The position numbers were made by a program, and so were the translations under genes. Positions 53,173 to 62,566 of a DNA stretch of 64,000 bases are shown here, piece by piece. Source of the DNA: Gillisella vitis (GTDB lineage Bacteria; Pseudomonadota; Alphaproteobacteria; Rhizobiales; Rhizobiaceae); the NCBI RefSeq assembly GCF_001541345.2, contig NZ_LMVL02000004.1, positions 1-64,000 on the forward strand, in the 5' to 3' direction. The number at the start of each line of letters is the position of its first letter. The first letter of the stretch is position 1. The notes below the pieces were generated by a model. The model was not told where the DNA came from, did no database searches, and worked only from the letters and a program-made list of their open reading frames with translations.

Positions 53173-54997
53173 CCCCAGAAATAGCACTCAGAGATGGTCG
53201 CCGTTTTCACGCTTCACCAAAAGGTTGATTGGCATGTCTAGAAAAAAACGTATTCGACAAAGCGAAAATTCGTCGTCGGATAGCAGTTCCTCAAAACGCC
53301 TTTCGGTAGAGGCGAGGCGACAACAAATCGAAGCGCCAAGCTCGCGACCCTCTATCGAGAGCACGACCAATCCCGCCGTTTTTATCTATTGCCGAGTTTC
53401 CGACAATAAGAGTGTTAAAAGCGATCTCTCCATACCTGATCAGGAGCGTCAGGCCAAAGCGCGCGCAGCTGAGAACGGATGGACGGTTCGTAAAACGTTT
53501 ATCGAGGCGGGGGTTTCTGCTAAAACTGCGGATCGGCCTCAGTTTCAGTTGATGATTGCCGAGGCTCTGGATTCATCAAAGCCGGTCCAAAAAATAATCG
53601 TTCACTCTATCAGCAGATTTGCTCGCAACGTCGAGGACTACAATCGCGTTACGAATCAACTGTACGAAAATGGCGTTGAAGTCGTCAGTCTGACGCAGCA
53701 ATTTTCTAATGATACGGGTGGATTTATCGCAGAAACAACGACAGCTGTATTCGACGAGTATCATTCCAGGCGAACTTCGACCGATGTAACCAGAACCATG
53801 ACGGCGATGGCAAAAGAAGGATACGCCGTCGGAGGTGTCCAGCCACTAGGCTATACGTTGCAAGCTGACGAGCTTAATCCGCGACGAAAACGCGTCGTAG
53901 TCGACGAGAATGAGAGGCCGCTAGCAGCGAAAATATTCCAGCTTGCTCTGTATGGCAATGGCGACGGTCCTGCGCTCGGCATCAAAGCCATCGTCAACTA
54001 CCTCAATAGCGCGGGCTACCGCACTCGGTCAGGCGCGCCATTCTCGACCAACAACATACATTCAATGCTGACCAACCCCATTTATATGGGAAGAAAAGTA
54101 TATAACCAAAACGCCAAGGCCAAACGATGGACGCCGGTAGCCGCTGAGATTGTAGAAATTCCGGTGCCGCCAATCATCACACCTGATGAGTTCGCCGAAT
54201 TGCAGAAGCTGCTCCGCTCGAAAAATCCTCGTAAGGGAGCAGCGAAGACAGTGAGTAGTCCGCTCTTGCTATCTGGGCTCGTGCACTGTGAATGCGGGGC
54301 AACGATGACACTCCGCACAGGCACGGGCCGCTCGGGAGCGATTTATAGATACTATCACTGCTCCCGCGTTGCAAAACAGGGTCGTAATACTTGTAACGGG
54401 GCAACCGTGCCGGAACAGCAACTAGATGACTTCGTGGTGGAGGCGGTCATCGCGAATGTGCTCGTGCCAGATAGGCTGCGCGGCATTCTCGATTCGATGA
54501 ACGAAAAGATTGCGGTAGCCGGGAGACGCGGTGAGGAGCGCGCGAATGAAATTCGAGTTGAATTGGAAGCCTCAGAGCGCGCGTATAGAAACCTATTGGC
54601 TGCTGTCGCCAGTTCCGAATCCCTTGGAAGCGAACCGATTTTGCTCAGCAAGCTGGCAGAATTAGAACGTGACCTGACTCGACACCGGAACGGTTTGAAA
54701 GTGCTGATGGCGAGCGGGGGAAACGATGTCTCGATCACCGAGCAGCAAATCAACTGGTTTTCGAATTTGATCATTAAGCGGCTGCGGAAATCGAACCGAG
54801 CCAGCATGAAAAGTTATCTTGCTGCAGTAGTTGCCCGCGTAGAAGTAGGCAGCGACGACATCAGCATCGCTGGCAGGCTATCTGATCTGAAAGGTGAGAT
54901 TACCCGCGAAGCCAATATCAATGTCGGATTAGGCAGCGAAAACGCGGTTCGCAGATATAAACGCAATTGGTGCACCCGACAGGATTCGAACCTGTGA
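53165..54997 (+). CDS. Large serine recombinase (island integrase)
   Basis: A 610-residue large serine recombinase; the ATG at 53165 is coupled to the upstream ORF, but one at 53234 (MSRKKRIRQ) is possible. The catalytic domain starts near residue 72 with VFIYCRVSD (active Ser in RVS) and has [11 protein letters not shown] and [10 protein letters not shown]. The recombinase domain includes [10 protein letters not shown] and [25 protein letters not shown], seen in parts. A zinc ribbon with HCECG and YYHCSR-x-CNG spans about 375-410, then a coiled coil. The last residues, [10 protein letters not shown], are encoded by the 3' part of the tRNA-Arg gene, so the original C-terminus was replaced at the attachment site. 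Confidence 0.92.
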   Translation: MDDPRNSTQRWSPFSRFTKRLIGMSRKKRIRQSENSSSDSSSSKRLSVEARRQQIEAPSSRPSIESTTNPAVFIYCRVSDNKSVKSDLSIPDQERQAKARAAENGWTVRKTFIEAGVSAKTADRPQFQLMIAEALDSSKPVQKIIVHSISRFARNVEDYNRVTNQLYENGVEVVSLTQQFSNDTGGFIAETTTAVFDEYHSRRTSTDVTRTMTAMAKEGYAVGGVQPLGYTLQADELNPRRKRVVVDENERPLAAKIFQLALYGNGDGPALGIKAIVNYLNSAGYRTRSGAPFSTNNIHSMLTNPIYMGRKVYNQNAKAKRWTPVAAEIVEIPVPPIITPDEFAELQKLLRSKNPRKGAAKTVSSPLLLSGLVHCECGATMTLRTGTGRSGAIYRYYHCSRVAKQGRNTCNGATVPEQQLDDFVVEAVIANVLVPDRLRGILDSMNEKIAVAGRRGEERANEIRVELEASERAYRNLLAAVASSESLGSEPILLSKLAELERDLTRHRNGLKVLMASGGNDVSITEQQINWFSNLIIKRLRKSNRASMKSYLAAVVARVEVGSDDISIAGRLSDLKGEITREANINVGLGSENAVRRYKRNWCTRQDSNL

Positions 54998-55044
54998 CCT
55001 TTGGAATCGGAATCCAACACTCTATCCAGCTGAGCTACGGGTGC
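54968..55044 (-). tRNA. tRNA-Arg (anticodon CCG)
   Basis: On the minus strand the gene folds into a cloverleaf: acceptor GCACCCG / CGGGTGC, D-arm starting TAGCTCAGC, anticodon stem TTGGA / TCCAA with loop TTCCGAT giving anticodon CCG (reads CGG), T-arm with GGTTCGAATCC, and a genome-encoded CCA. It is intact. The recombinase gene runs into its 3' half from the other strand. Confidence 0.95.
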
Positions 55045-55337
55045 GTTCAGATGAGCACTTGTGGTGCGAAGCGGTACATAGCCTAGTCTGACGGCCGCAT
55101 CAATGGTGAATTTGTGTTCGATCCACAGAAGCCTGCCTGCCGAAAAGGCGCCTCTAAAATAAGAGATTGTGGATATAGCTGTTTTATACCTATATTGTTT
55201 CAGGGGGAAATCATTCAATTGAAGAATTATCTTGTACCTATATGTTAAGAAGGGTAAAGATGAATTGTCATTGAGAGTCGGAACATGCCGGATTGTGGGA
55301 TCGGGCATTGGTCACGGGAGGTTTGTAGTCTAGGGGC

Positions 55338-55811
55338 ATGAGCAATCAACATTTTATTGGTGAGGGCGCCGGTGTTCGACAAGGGGTTGTCGATTATTCC
55401 GGGCTAGCCTATTCACTCGGCTTTCGCGTCAGGCGCGCGCAACTGGCCATTCTTCAGGACTTCCAGGATGTTCTCGGCGGCCATGATATACGGCCAGCTG
55501 ATTTTTCCGTTCTGTCGATCATTGCCGGTAATTCCGGTATGAAGCAAAGCGACGTTGCCTCGACGCTGGCAATCCAGCGGGCCAATTTCGTGGCGATCGT
55601 CGATGGCTTGGAAGACAAGGGCCTTATCGAGCGCCGTCGCTCGGATACGGACCGCCGCGTCTATTTTCTTCACCTGACGTCCAAGGGCTCGGCATTTCTC
55701 GAAGAGCTTTTGCCGAAGTGGCGTGAGCACGAGGAAAAATTTGTTGGTCGCCTCGGCGGATCGGAAAAACGCGATCAGCTGATTGAATTGCTGAAGTCTA
55801 TTTCTGAGTAA
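55338..55811 (+). CDS. MarR-family transcriptional regulator
   Basis: A 157-residue winged-helix protein with AGGGG before the ATG. The recognition region is IIAGNSGMKQSDVASTLAIQRANFVAIVDGLEDKGLIERRRS, seen in parts, with wing DTDRRVYFLHLTSKGSAFL. MarR proteins respond to aromatic or oxidative signals and usually repress a neighbour; no target is evident beside it. Two TACCTATAT repeats 48 bp apart (55187, 55235) lie upstream and may be part of its control. Confidence 0.92.
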   Translation: MSNQHFIGEGAGVRQGVVDYSGLAYSLGFRVRRAQLAILQDFQDVLGGHDIRPADFSVLSIIAGNSGMKQSDVASTLAIQRANFVAIVDGLEDKGLIERRRSDTDRRVYFLHLTSKGSAFLEELLPKWREHEEKFVGRLGGSEKRDQLIELLKSISE

Positions 55812-55976
55812 TATCGATCATCATCAGGTCCGGAGTTATATCCGGACCTGAGTTATCGCAGTGAAATCCAACGAAATCGTCTATCTTTCGGAATGCCCGT
55901 TTCATTTTTTGCATGAATATTGCGGCTATCGCCTGTTCGGCCCGACGAACAAAATCTTTCTCCTACACCCGGATTT

Positions 55977-56444
55977 TCAAGATCTTGCCTTCAGCGCCTG
56001 ATCTATCAATTGATTGGCAATGGTCATCCGGGTATGGGCAGCCTCCGCAAATAATGGATGAACCAGATCCGGGTGATTGAGCTGTGCAAACGCTCTCCGC
56101 TTGGCTTTCAAGCTTGAAGCCTTGTCATTATCAGCAATACCCAGATCCTCCGCGACTTCCTCCGGCGCAAGACGTGCGAGGTAAGCAGGCATTTCAGGGG
56201 GAGCCACCTCTTCCTCGGCCAAATCCACCTCGGAAACAGGTTGCTCATCGGGCATCAGCTCAAGATATTGCTCTTGCGCCCACGCCGCGGCGGCTTGTGG
56301 CACGTCGCTGTTTTCCTGAACGAAGCCGGTGTTCAATCCGGAGACGCGGTAGTGATTGGCCTCACCCTCAAGTTCGGCCTTTTCCGCCTCTTCATTGGAA
56401 AGCCGCTCGACGACGGATTGAAAGATCGATTGTCCAAACAACAT
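55977..56444 (-). CDS. J-domain-like protein
   Basis: A 155-residue acidic protein. The C-terminal third contains LKAKRRAFAQLNHPDLVHPLFAEAAHTRMTIANQLID, seen in parts, with the HPD tripeptide between two helices as in DnaJ J-domains; the rest is acidic and low in structure. It might stimulate DnaK in a specialised task. Distinct from DnaJ and CbpA in that the J-like part is C-terminal. Possibly only J-domain-like, so moderate confidence. AGGACAGG precedes the ATG. Confidence 0.6.
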   Translation of the reverse strand: MLFGQSIFQSVVERLSNEEAEKAELEGEANHYRVSGLNTGFVQENSDVPQAAAAWAQEQYLELMPDEQPVSEVDLAEEEVAPPEMPAYLARLAPEEVAEDLGIADNDKASSLKAKRRAFAQLNHPDLVHPLFAEAAHTRMTIANQLIDQALKARS

Positions 56445-56535
56445 CGCGCCTGTCCTGATTTGCCAAGAACTCTACAGCACAACGGACAAAACCGGAATTA
56501 GTTTCCAAAAGCCGGCGCGACAACAGGGTTAAAAG

Positions 56536-57498
56536 CTAAACGATCAGCCTGACAGAGCCCGAGGTTCGTCCTTCCTCCAGGTCGGCATGAGCCTGCGCCG
56601 CTTGCGCCAAGGAATAGCGCGCGCCGTCCGGCAGGCTGAAGCCGGTTTTCAGCATCTCGAACCACGCTTCGGCTGCTCGCCGGTATGCATCCCGATCGGC
56701 AAGGAGAGAAATGATGCTCGCCCGAATGAGCGATCGATTGACAAGGCTCATCGGATCGATGAGAGGCAAGGCGCCTGCAGTTTGCCCGATAGATGCCACC
56801 AGTCCGAAAGCACGCACGGCGCGCAGGCTTCCGGCAAGGGTGTCGCCACCCACACCATCGATGACCAGATCAACGCCCCGGCCCTTCGTCAGTCCCAATG
56901 TCGCATCGACAAAATCGCTTTGTTTGTAAAGGACAGCATGGTCGAGGCCGTGTTGTGTCGCGAGATCGGCCTTTGCCTGCGACCCGACAGTGCCGATAAC
57001 TTTTGCGCCCTTCTTCTTCGCCCATTGCGTCAGGATCAGGCCAAGCCCGCCTGCGGCGGCGTGAACCAGAACCAGCTGCCCCGGCAACACGTGTCCAACG
57101 GTTTCAAGCAGCATATGCGCGGTCAATCCACGCAGAAACGATCCACCGAGAATCTCGTCATCAAGCTCCGCAGGCGGCTTTACCGCCATGAAGGCCGGAA
57201 TGATCCTGCTAACCGCATAGCTGCCGGCTGGCAATCCTGCATAGATCACCCTGTCGCCAACCTGGAAATCGGCAACGTCATCGGCCACCTCTTCAACCAC
57301 GCCCAAGGCTTCAACGCCCGGCACCGCCGACAAGGGCAAAGGATAGGCGCCGCTCCGGTGATAGATGTCGATATAATTGACACCAATCACCGTCTGCCGC
57401 AGGCGAATTTCACCTGGCTTGAGAGCAACTATGTGACGCGAAACCGGCTGCAAAACATCCGCTGCGCCAGGATATTTAAATTCCATGACCAAAGTCAT
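56536..57498 (-). CDS. NADPH:quinone oxidoreductase (zinc-less MDR)
   Basis: Start at the ATG at 57498, after GGAG, gives 320 residues. MDR signatures: GVNYIDIYHRSGAYPLPLSAVPGVEALGVVEEV, in parts, GDRVIYAG, the NADPH loop VHAAAGGLGLILTQWAKKKGAKVIG, in parts, and FGLVASIGQTAG. The zinc-binding residues of alcohol dehydrogenases are absent, as in QOR/crystallin-zeta. It reduces quinones or enals. It is divergent from a LysR regulator across 182 bases holding two palindromes, suggesting LysR control. Confidence 0.92.
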   Translation of the reverse strand: MTLVMEFKYPGAADVLQPVSRHIVALKPGEIRLRQTVIGVNYIDIYHRSGAYPLPLSAVPGVEALGVVEEVADDVADFQVGDRVIYAGLPAGSYAVSRIIPAFMAVKPPAELDDEILGGSFLRGLTAHMLLETVGHVLPGQLVLVHAAAGGLGLILTQWAKKKGAKVIGTVGSQAKADLATQHGLDHAVLYKQSDFVDATLGLTKGRGVDLVIDGVGGDTLAGSLRAVRAFGLVASIGQTAGALPLIDPMSLVNRSLIRASIISLLADRDAYRRAAEAWFEMLKTGFSLPDGARYSLAQAAQAHADLEEGRTSGSVRLIV

Positions 57499-57531
57499 CG
57501 GCTCACTCCCTGTGTGTCGCAGCCTCGCTGT

Positions 57532-57564
57532 CATACCAAGGCTTTTTGCCAAGCATTTTGGTAT
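57532..57564. promoter_or_regulatory. Inverted repeat, putative LysR site 1
   Basis: Arms ATACCAA and TTGGTAT 19 bases apart in the gap between the quinone oxidoreductase and LysR genes. LysR proteins typically bind dispersed dyads of this kind. Confidence 0.35.
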
Positions 57565-57632
57565 TCCATTTTCAGACATCTCAAGGCGAGGTGCATTTGC
57601 ATCTTTTTGCATTGGTACATCTGGCAGGCTCA

Positions 57633-57658
57633 TGTGCGATAGTGCATATTTCCGCACA
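57633..57658. promoter_or_regulatory. Inverted repeat, putative LysR site 2
   Basis: Arms TGTGCG and CGCACA 14 bases apart, 22 bases upstream of the chosen LysR start, in the same divergent gap. Could be the autoregulatory site. Confidence 0.4.
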
Positions 57659-57680
57659 GTAGATGTGGAGAAACGCACAA

Positions 57681-58556
57681 GTGAACTGGGATGATTATCG
57701 ATGCTTCCTGACCCTCGCCAAAACGGGTAGCTTCTCACGGGCAGCACGCCTGCTTCACGTCGATCACACCACTGTTGGCCGGAGGGTTGCCGCATTGGAG
57801 GTGGATCTCGGTATAAAGCTGGTGGAGCGGCTGGCAAGAGAAGTCCGTCTGACGGCAGAGGGTCATGAGCTGGCGACCTTGGGACTACCTTTCGAAGAAG
57901 CAATGGCCAGCGTCGAACGGGCGGCGGCAGGCGGCGGTGCAGCATTGGCGGGACCTGTGCATATTTCCGCGCCACCCGGGCTCGCATCGCTCTTGCTGGC
58001 ACCGAAACTGGTTTCCCTGCATCGTCAGTATCCTGAAATCGAAATCACGATGTCGAGTGACAAGGATTTTGCAAATCTCAATCGGCGCGAAGCGGATATT
58101 GCACTGCGGTTGTCGCGCCCGCTTTCGAACGGACTTGTCACCCGCAAACTCCGCGATATCCCTTTCTTCTTTTTCGCAAGCCACACCTATGACATCGCGG
58201 AGGATGACTGGGAATTTATCACCTACCTTCAGGCGGATGATATTTTGCCGCAACAGAGCTGGTTGATGCAGCATATCGGATCGAGAACCATCGCGTTGCG
58301 ATGCAGTGATGCCGCGAGCCAGGTGCAGGCTGCCGCCGCCGGCCTCGGCGTGGCGCTGTTGCCGGATTATCTTGGATATACTGATGTGCGTCTCAGGAAA
58401 TGTCCCAGCCAGCTCACGCCGCCACGGCGCGAATTATGGATGGTGGTGCATGACGATATTCGCCACGCACCACGGGTGCGGGTCGTGCTGGATTTCCTGA
58501 TTGGCATGCTCGCCGTCACGCCCAATCTCGAATTACCACATGCATCAGAGGCCTGA
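57681..58556 (+). CDS. LysR-family transcriptional regulator
   Basis: The GTG at 57681 (VNWDDYRCFLTLAKTGSFSRAARLL, in parts) is preceded by GGAGA and gives the standard 291-residue length; an ATG at 57663 would add six. The HTH is at 12-60 (SRAARLLHVDHTTVGRRVAALE), then a substrate-binding domain of two lobes (VHISAPPGLASLLLAPKLV, AAAAGLGVALLPDYLG). It likely controls the divergent quinone oxidoreductase. Confidence 0.92.
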   Translation: MNWDDYRCFLTLAKTGSFSRAARLLHVDHTTVGRRVAALEVDLGIKLVERLAREVRLTAEGHELATLGLPFEEAMASVERAAAGGGAALAGPVHISAPPGLASLLLAPKLVSLHRQYPEIEITMSSDKDFANLNRREADIALRLSRPLSNGLVTRKLRDIPFFFFASHTYDIAEDDWEFITYLQADDILPQQSWLMQHIGSRTIALRCSDAASQVQAAAAGLGVALLPDYLGYTDVRLRKCPSQLTPPRRELWMVVHDDIRHAPRVRVVLDFLIGMLAVTPNLELPHASEA

Positions 58557-58688
58557 GACATTCGAAAGCGGAATGGTTTTAAGGAGAAAATTATCCAGCA
58601 AACTTAAAGCATTACAGCGCCGCACGTTTATAAAACGCACGGCGCTGTATAGAAAGTCTCCGACCGCAAGCAACGGCAGTTCCAGCCT

Positions 58689-59513
58689 TCACCCCTGGCT
58701 CTGCGACTGACTTTGACCGGTTTCCGCAACGCTGACAGTCACGGACATGTCTTCGCCCGCCAGGCCAATGCGCATGCCGGAAACTGGTGCTGCGTCGGCG
58801 TAAGACAGACCAGAGGCAAGCCGCACATAGCGCGCGTCCGGGCAGACATTGTTGGCGGCATCGAAGCCGACCCAGCCGAGCGACGGCAGATGTATTTCCG
58901 CCCAGGCATGGGTTGCCGTCTGCTGTTCGACACCATCCATCATCAGATAGCCGGAAATATAGCGGGCGGGCAGGTTCATCAGCCGTGCTGCGGAAATCAT
59001 CACATGGGCGTGGTCCTGGCAAACGCCCGTCCCCGCCTCCAATGCCTGCTCGGCGGTGGTTTCCGTCGTGGTCGCGCCTGTCTCATAGCGCACTTGGCTA
59101 TGCACGCGCGCCATCAGGTCGTGCATCCTGGCCAGTTCGTTGTCGCCCGCAAGGCTTTTGACCAGATCGCGCACCAGCTTTCCGGCCTTGGTGCGCGGCG
59201 TATCGCGCAGATAGAGCCAAAGGGGCACATAGCCGGTATGGGCACCGAACACGCCAGCGCGATCCTCGGTCTTCACCTCTCCCGAGGCAACGATCCGCAC
59301 GGACTTGGCATCCCCTTCAAAGGACACCAGATGGGTGTGATTGCCGAACTGGTCGTTGAACCCGGCTTCGACATTGGCGCCGTCCACCACGATCGTCCAG
59401 GACAGCACATGCAGGCCAGGGTTTTCGATCGGGGTCAGCCTGAGCCGCTGGAGCGAGAACTGCACCGGCTCGTCATAGCTGTATTCCGTCACATGATTGA
59501 TTTTCAGACGCAT
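58689..59513 (-). CDS. Transglutaminase-like cysteine protease-fold protein
   Basis: From the ATG at 59513 (MRLKINHVTEYSYDEPV) the protein is 274 residues. An N-terminal beta domain (to about 130) precedes the transglutaminase core, with the triad Cys in GVCQDHAHV near residue 164, His in THAWAEI near 203 and Asp in GFDAANN near 218. It is the last gene of a conserved operon with alpha-E and a circularly permuted ATP-grasp protein; the system's role is not established, but a peptide ligation/processing pathway has been proposed for the family. Confidence 0.92.
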   Translation of the reverse strand: MRLKINHVTEYSYDEPVQFSLQRLRLTPIENPGLHVLSWTIVVDGANVEAGFNDQFGNHTHLVSFEGDAKSVRIVASGEVKTEDRAGVFGAHTGYVPLWLYLRDTPRTKAGKLVRDLVKSLAGDNELARMHDLMARVHSQVRYETGATTTETTAEQALEAGTGVCQDHAHVMISAARLMNLPARYISGYLMMDGVEQQTATHAWAEIHLPSLGWVGFDAANNVCPDARYVRLASGLSYADAAPVSGMRIGLAGEDMSVTVSVAETGQSQSQSQG

Positions 59514-59527
59514 CGCTTGTGCCCCGC

Positions 59528-60475
59528 TCAACTGTAGAATCGGTAGCCCTCGTTAATCTCATGCCCCAGCCGGTTGTTTTGGGAAATGAAACTATCGAGA
59601 AACTCGTGCAGGCCCTGATCCATGATCCGGGTGATATTACTGGAGCGCAGCGACGCACGAATGCTATCGGCTGTTTCATGGGCAGGCAGCCGCTCGCCAT
59701 ATTCCTTGCCGATATAGCCGAGATTACTGACGATCTTCTCATAGCAATAGGCCAGAGACCGCGGCATCTGACCGTTGATGATCAGGAAATCGGCAATATT
59801 GGCGGCAAGATAGTCGCCGTCATAGACCCAGCGGTACGATCGATGCGCCGAAACCGAGCGCAGGATCGATTCCCACTGGATATTGTCCAGCGAGGAACCA
59901 ACCTGGTTTATCGATGGCAGCAGCACGTAATATTTCACATCGAGAATACGGCTGGTATTATCCGCCCGCTCAATAAATGTGCCGATCCGGGCAAAATTAT
60001 AGATCTCGTTGCGCAGCATCGAGCCATGAAATGCACCCCGGATCAGGCCCGCCCGCCGCTTCACCGTATCGATGGTTTCCGGCAGGTCGGCGGATTTCAG
60101 CTTACGCGACAGAAGCTGCTTCAGCTCGATCCAGCATTCGTTCGTGGCTTCCCAGGTTTCCCGGGTCAGCGCGGTGCGCACCATGCGGGCATTGTTGCGG
60201 GCGCTGTCGATGCAGGACATCACGCTGGACGGATTGGCCGTATCGCGCAACAGAAAATCGATGGCGTCGGCCGCCGTCACTTTCGGATGGGCTTCCAGGA
60301 AAATATCCAGTACGTCGGCGCTTTGCAGCACGCCGGCCCAATCATCGTCAGTGGCGCCGGACCGGGTCAGCGAGACGCGCAGCCCCGCATCCACCAGACG
60401 CGCAATGTTTTCAGCCCGCTCGATATAGCGAAACATCCAGTAGAGGCCATTTGCAGTTCTTCCCAGCATGACCAT
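59528..60475 (-). CDS. Alpha-E domain protein
   Basis: A 315-residue, all-helical protein; the ATG at 60475 overlaps the ATP-grasp stop. LGRTANGLYWMFRYIERAENIARLVDAGLRV, seen in parts, is the alpha-E signature, with further conserved helices (CIDSARNNARMVR; FHGSMLRNE). It is always found with the ATP-grasp partner. The ends are defined by tight gene spacing. Confidence 0.92.
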   Translation of the reverse strand: MVMLGRTANGLYWMFRYIERAENIARLVDAGLRVSLTRSGATDDDWAGVLQSADVLDIFLEAHPKVTAADAIDFLLRDTANPSSVMSCIDSARNNARMVRTALTRETWEATNECWIELKQLLSRKLKSADLPETIDTVKRRAGLIRGAFHGSMLRNEIYNFARIGTFIERADNTSRILDVKYYVLLPSINQVGSSLDNIQWESILRSVSAHRSYRWVYDGDYLAANIADFLIINGQMPRSLAYCYEKIVSNLGYIGKEYGERLPAHETADSIRASLRSSNITRIMDQGLHEFLDSFISQNNRLGHEINEGYRFYS

Positions 60476-61884
60476 CAGTCCTCCAATACCCATGTATCCT
60501 TGGTGCCGCCGCCCTGGCTGGAATTGACCACCAGCGAACCCTGCTTCAGGGCCACGCGGGTCAAGCCGCCAGGAATGATCTGCACCTTGTCGGAGACGAG
60601 CACATAGGGACGAAGATCGACATGCCGGGGCGCAATGCCCTTGTTGACCAGGATCGGTACGGTCGAGAGCGACAGGGTCGGCTGGGCAATGTAATTGCTG
60701 GGGCGGGTCTTCAGCTTTTCGGCAAACAGCGCCCGCTCCTTCTTGCTGGCGGTAGGGCCGACCAGCATGCCGTAGCCACCGGAACCATGCACTTCCTTGA
60801 CAACCAGTTCTTCCAGATGCTCCAGCACATAGGCCAGGCTATCGGCTTCCGAACAGCGCCAGGTCGGCACGTTTTCCAGAATCGCCTTGCGGCCGGTATA
60901 GAACTCGACGATTTCAGGCATGTAGGAATAGATCGCCTTGTCGTCGGAAATGCCGGTGCCGGGCGCATTGGCAATGGTGATATTACCGGCGCGGTAAACG
61001 TCCATGATGCCAGGCACGCCCAGCGCCGAATCCGGGCGGAAGGTCAGCGGATCGAGGAAATCATCATCGACGCGGCGATAGAGCACATCAATGGCCTCAT
61101 AGCCACGGGTGGTGCGCATCTTCACCTTGCCGTCGATGACGCGCAGGTCGGAGCCTTCCACCAGTTCGACACCCATCATGTCGGCCAGGAAAGAATGTTC
61201 GTAATAGGCGGAATTGTAGATGCCCGGCGTCAGCACCGCAACGCGCGGCTTACCCTTGCAGCCGGGAGGCGCCAGCGACGCCAGCGACTGGCGCAGCAGA
61301 TAGGGATAGTCCTCGACCCGTTGCACCTTGTTCAGCTGGAACAGTTCGGGAAACATCTGCATCATGGTTTCGCGGTTTTCCAGCATATAGCTGACACCGG
61401 ACGGCGTGCGGGCATTATCCTCCAGCACATAGAACTCGCCCTCGCCGGTCCGCACGATGTCGGTGCCGACGATATGGGTATAGACGCCGCCCGGCGGACG
61501 GAAACCGATCATTTCCGGCAGGAAGGCGACATTGTTCTCGATCAGCTCGCGGGGGATGCGGCCAGCCTTGATGATTTCCTGCTTATGATAGATGTCGTCC
61601 AGAAAGGCATTCAGCGCCAGAACGCGCTGCTCGATACCCTGGGCAAGCTTTCGCCATTCCTGGCCGGAAATGATCCGGGGAATGAGATCGAAGGGAATCA
61701 ATTTTTCCGAGGAATCCTCGTGACCGTAAACGGCGAATGTAATGCCGGTCTTTCTGAAGATGGTTTCCGCATCCCGCGATTTTGCGATCAGATGCTTGGG
61801 GTCCTGACTCGAATACCAGTCAAAATATTTCTGGTACGGTCCGCGCGGGCTGCCGTCCGCCGTAATCATTTCATCAAATGCCAA
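60475..61884 (-). CDS. Circularly permuted ATP-grasp protein (DUF404/407), TTG start
   Basis: A 469-residue protein starting at a TTG at 61884, ten bases after GGGGA; an internal ATG at 61869 is possible. The N-terminal part (MITADGSPRGPYQKYFDWYSS, in parts) and the ATP-grasp core with FYVLEDNARTPSGVSYMLENR, in parts, and VVKEVHGSGGYGMLVGP are typical of the type 2 circularly permuted group. Predicted peptide ligase. It heads the operon ATP-grasp, alpha-E, transglutaminase. Confidence 0.93.
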   Translation of the reverse strand: MAFDEMITADGSPRGPYQKYFDWYSSQDPKHLIAKSRDAETIFRKTGITFAVYGHEDSSEKLIPFDLIPRIISGQEWRKLAQGIEQRVLALNAFLDDIYHKQEIIKAGRIPRELIENNVAFLPEMIGFRPPGGVYTHIVGTDIVRTGEGEFYVLEDNARTPSGVSYMLENRETMMQMFPELFQLNKVQRVEDYPYLLRQSLASLAPPGCKGKPRVAVLTPGIYNSAYYEHSFLADMMGVELVEGSDLRVIDGKVKMRTTRGYEAIDVLYRRVDDDFLDPLTFRPDSALGVPGIMDVYRAGNITIANAPGTGISDDKAIYSYMPEIVEFYTGRKAILENVPTWRCSEADSLAYVLEHLEELVVKEVHGSGGYGMLVGPTASKKERALFAEKLKTRPSNYIAQPTLSLSTVPILVNKGIAPRHVDLRPYVLVSDKVQIIPGGLTRVALKQGSLVVNSSQGGGTKDTWVLED

Positions 61885-62566
61885 TGGCGCTATCCCCGTT
61901 TGTTTTAGCCATATGAATACAGTGCCTTTTACAATGCAAGAAGCGTGCTCAATTTGAATGAAATATTTCGATCCGCCAAAATCCTGCGAAAAAAGCCAAA
62001 AAACTGGGCGTTCGCCAGCGCTGTGACCAACCTCGCTTCAGGCGCCGGCGACAGCGCGCATAAATTCGATGCAACTGCAAGATTTATAAGCAGCCCCTTC
62101 GGGTTTCCCCACCACCATGTCTGAATGTTGAAACCATCAGCAAAAGGGAAAACGATAGAGGAACTGGCGCGCTGTCCTCGCCTCACATCAGAACTGATGA
62201 AGCCGTGATGCCGCCCCTTTTCCAGGCTAGTGGCTGCTCTATATTCAAGTCAACAAAACTTGTCTTGGCGGAAAAGCTGTATACAGACACGATAAACCAT
62301 CGCCACCATACCAGACAACCGGGCTGCCGATTTGCCATTGTAGATGCACATAATTGTCGTGTTGAACCGATTCCGGTTTGACGGTTTATGCGCTAGCGTC
62401 AGGAATATTCGAATCACGACCAATCGCGTTGCAGAAACATCGATAAGCTATCCCGCGCATGTCGCAGACAGGATGCATTCAGAAACGGTTGTGAAGGTCA
62501 TAACGACTGCGGAATTTGAAGAGTTTGCGTAACGGGTCCGACACATAAAAGACAGGTGCGCATTGC
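61885..62566. other. Intergenic region between divergent genes
   Basis: About 680 bases without a supported gene. A perfect palindrome CTGTATACAG lies at 62277-62286, resembling a GntR-type half of a TGTATACA site, and the first 60 bases are AT-rich. Frames at 61929-62186 and 62344-62532 have no ribosome site. It likely holds promoters for the ATP-grasp operon and the hydrolase. Confidence 0.4.

Larger units (their letters stand above)
39536..55013. mobile_element. Putative 15.5-kb genomic island next to tRNA-Arg
   Basis: Bounded on the right by a large serine recombinase whose last codons lie inside tRNA-Arg(CCG) and on the left by a tRNA-Arg-like repeat. It contains an IS3-family element, a T6SS vgrG cluster, a candidate defence locus and genes of unknown type. 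The boundary at the left is uncertain because the repeat is imperfect. Confidence 0.4.

Noticed and set aside
62344..62532. 62-codon frame before the Tat hydrolase
   Set aside because: No ribosome site and no recognisable protein pattern.
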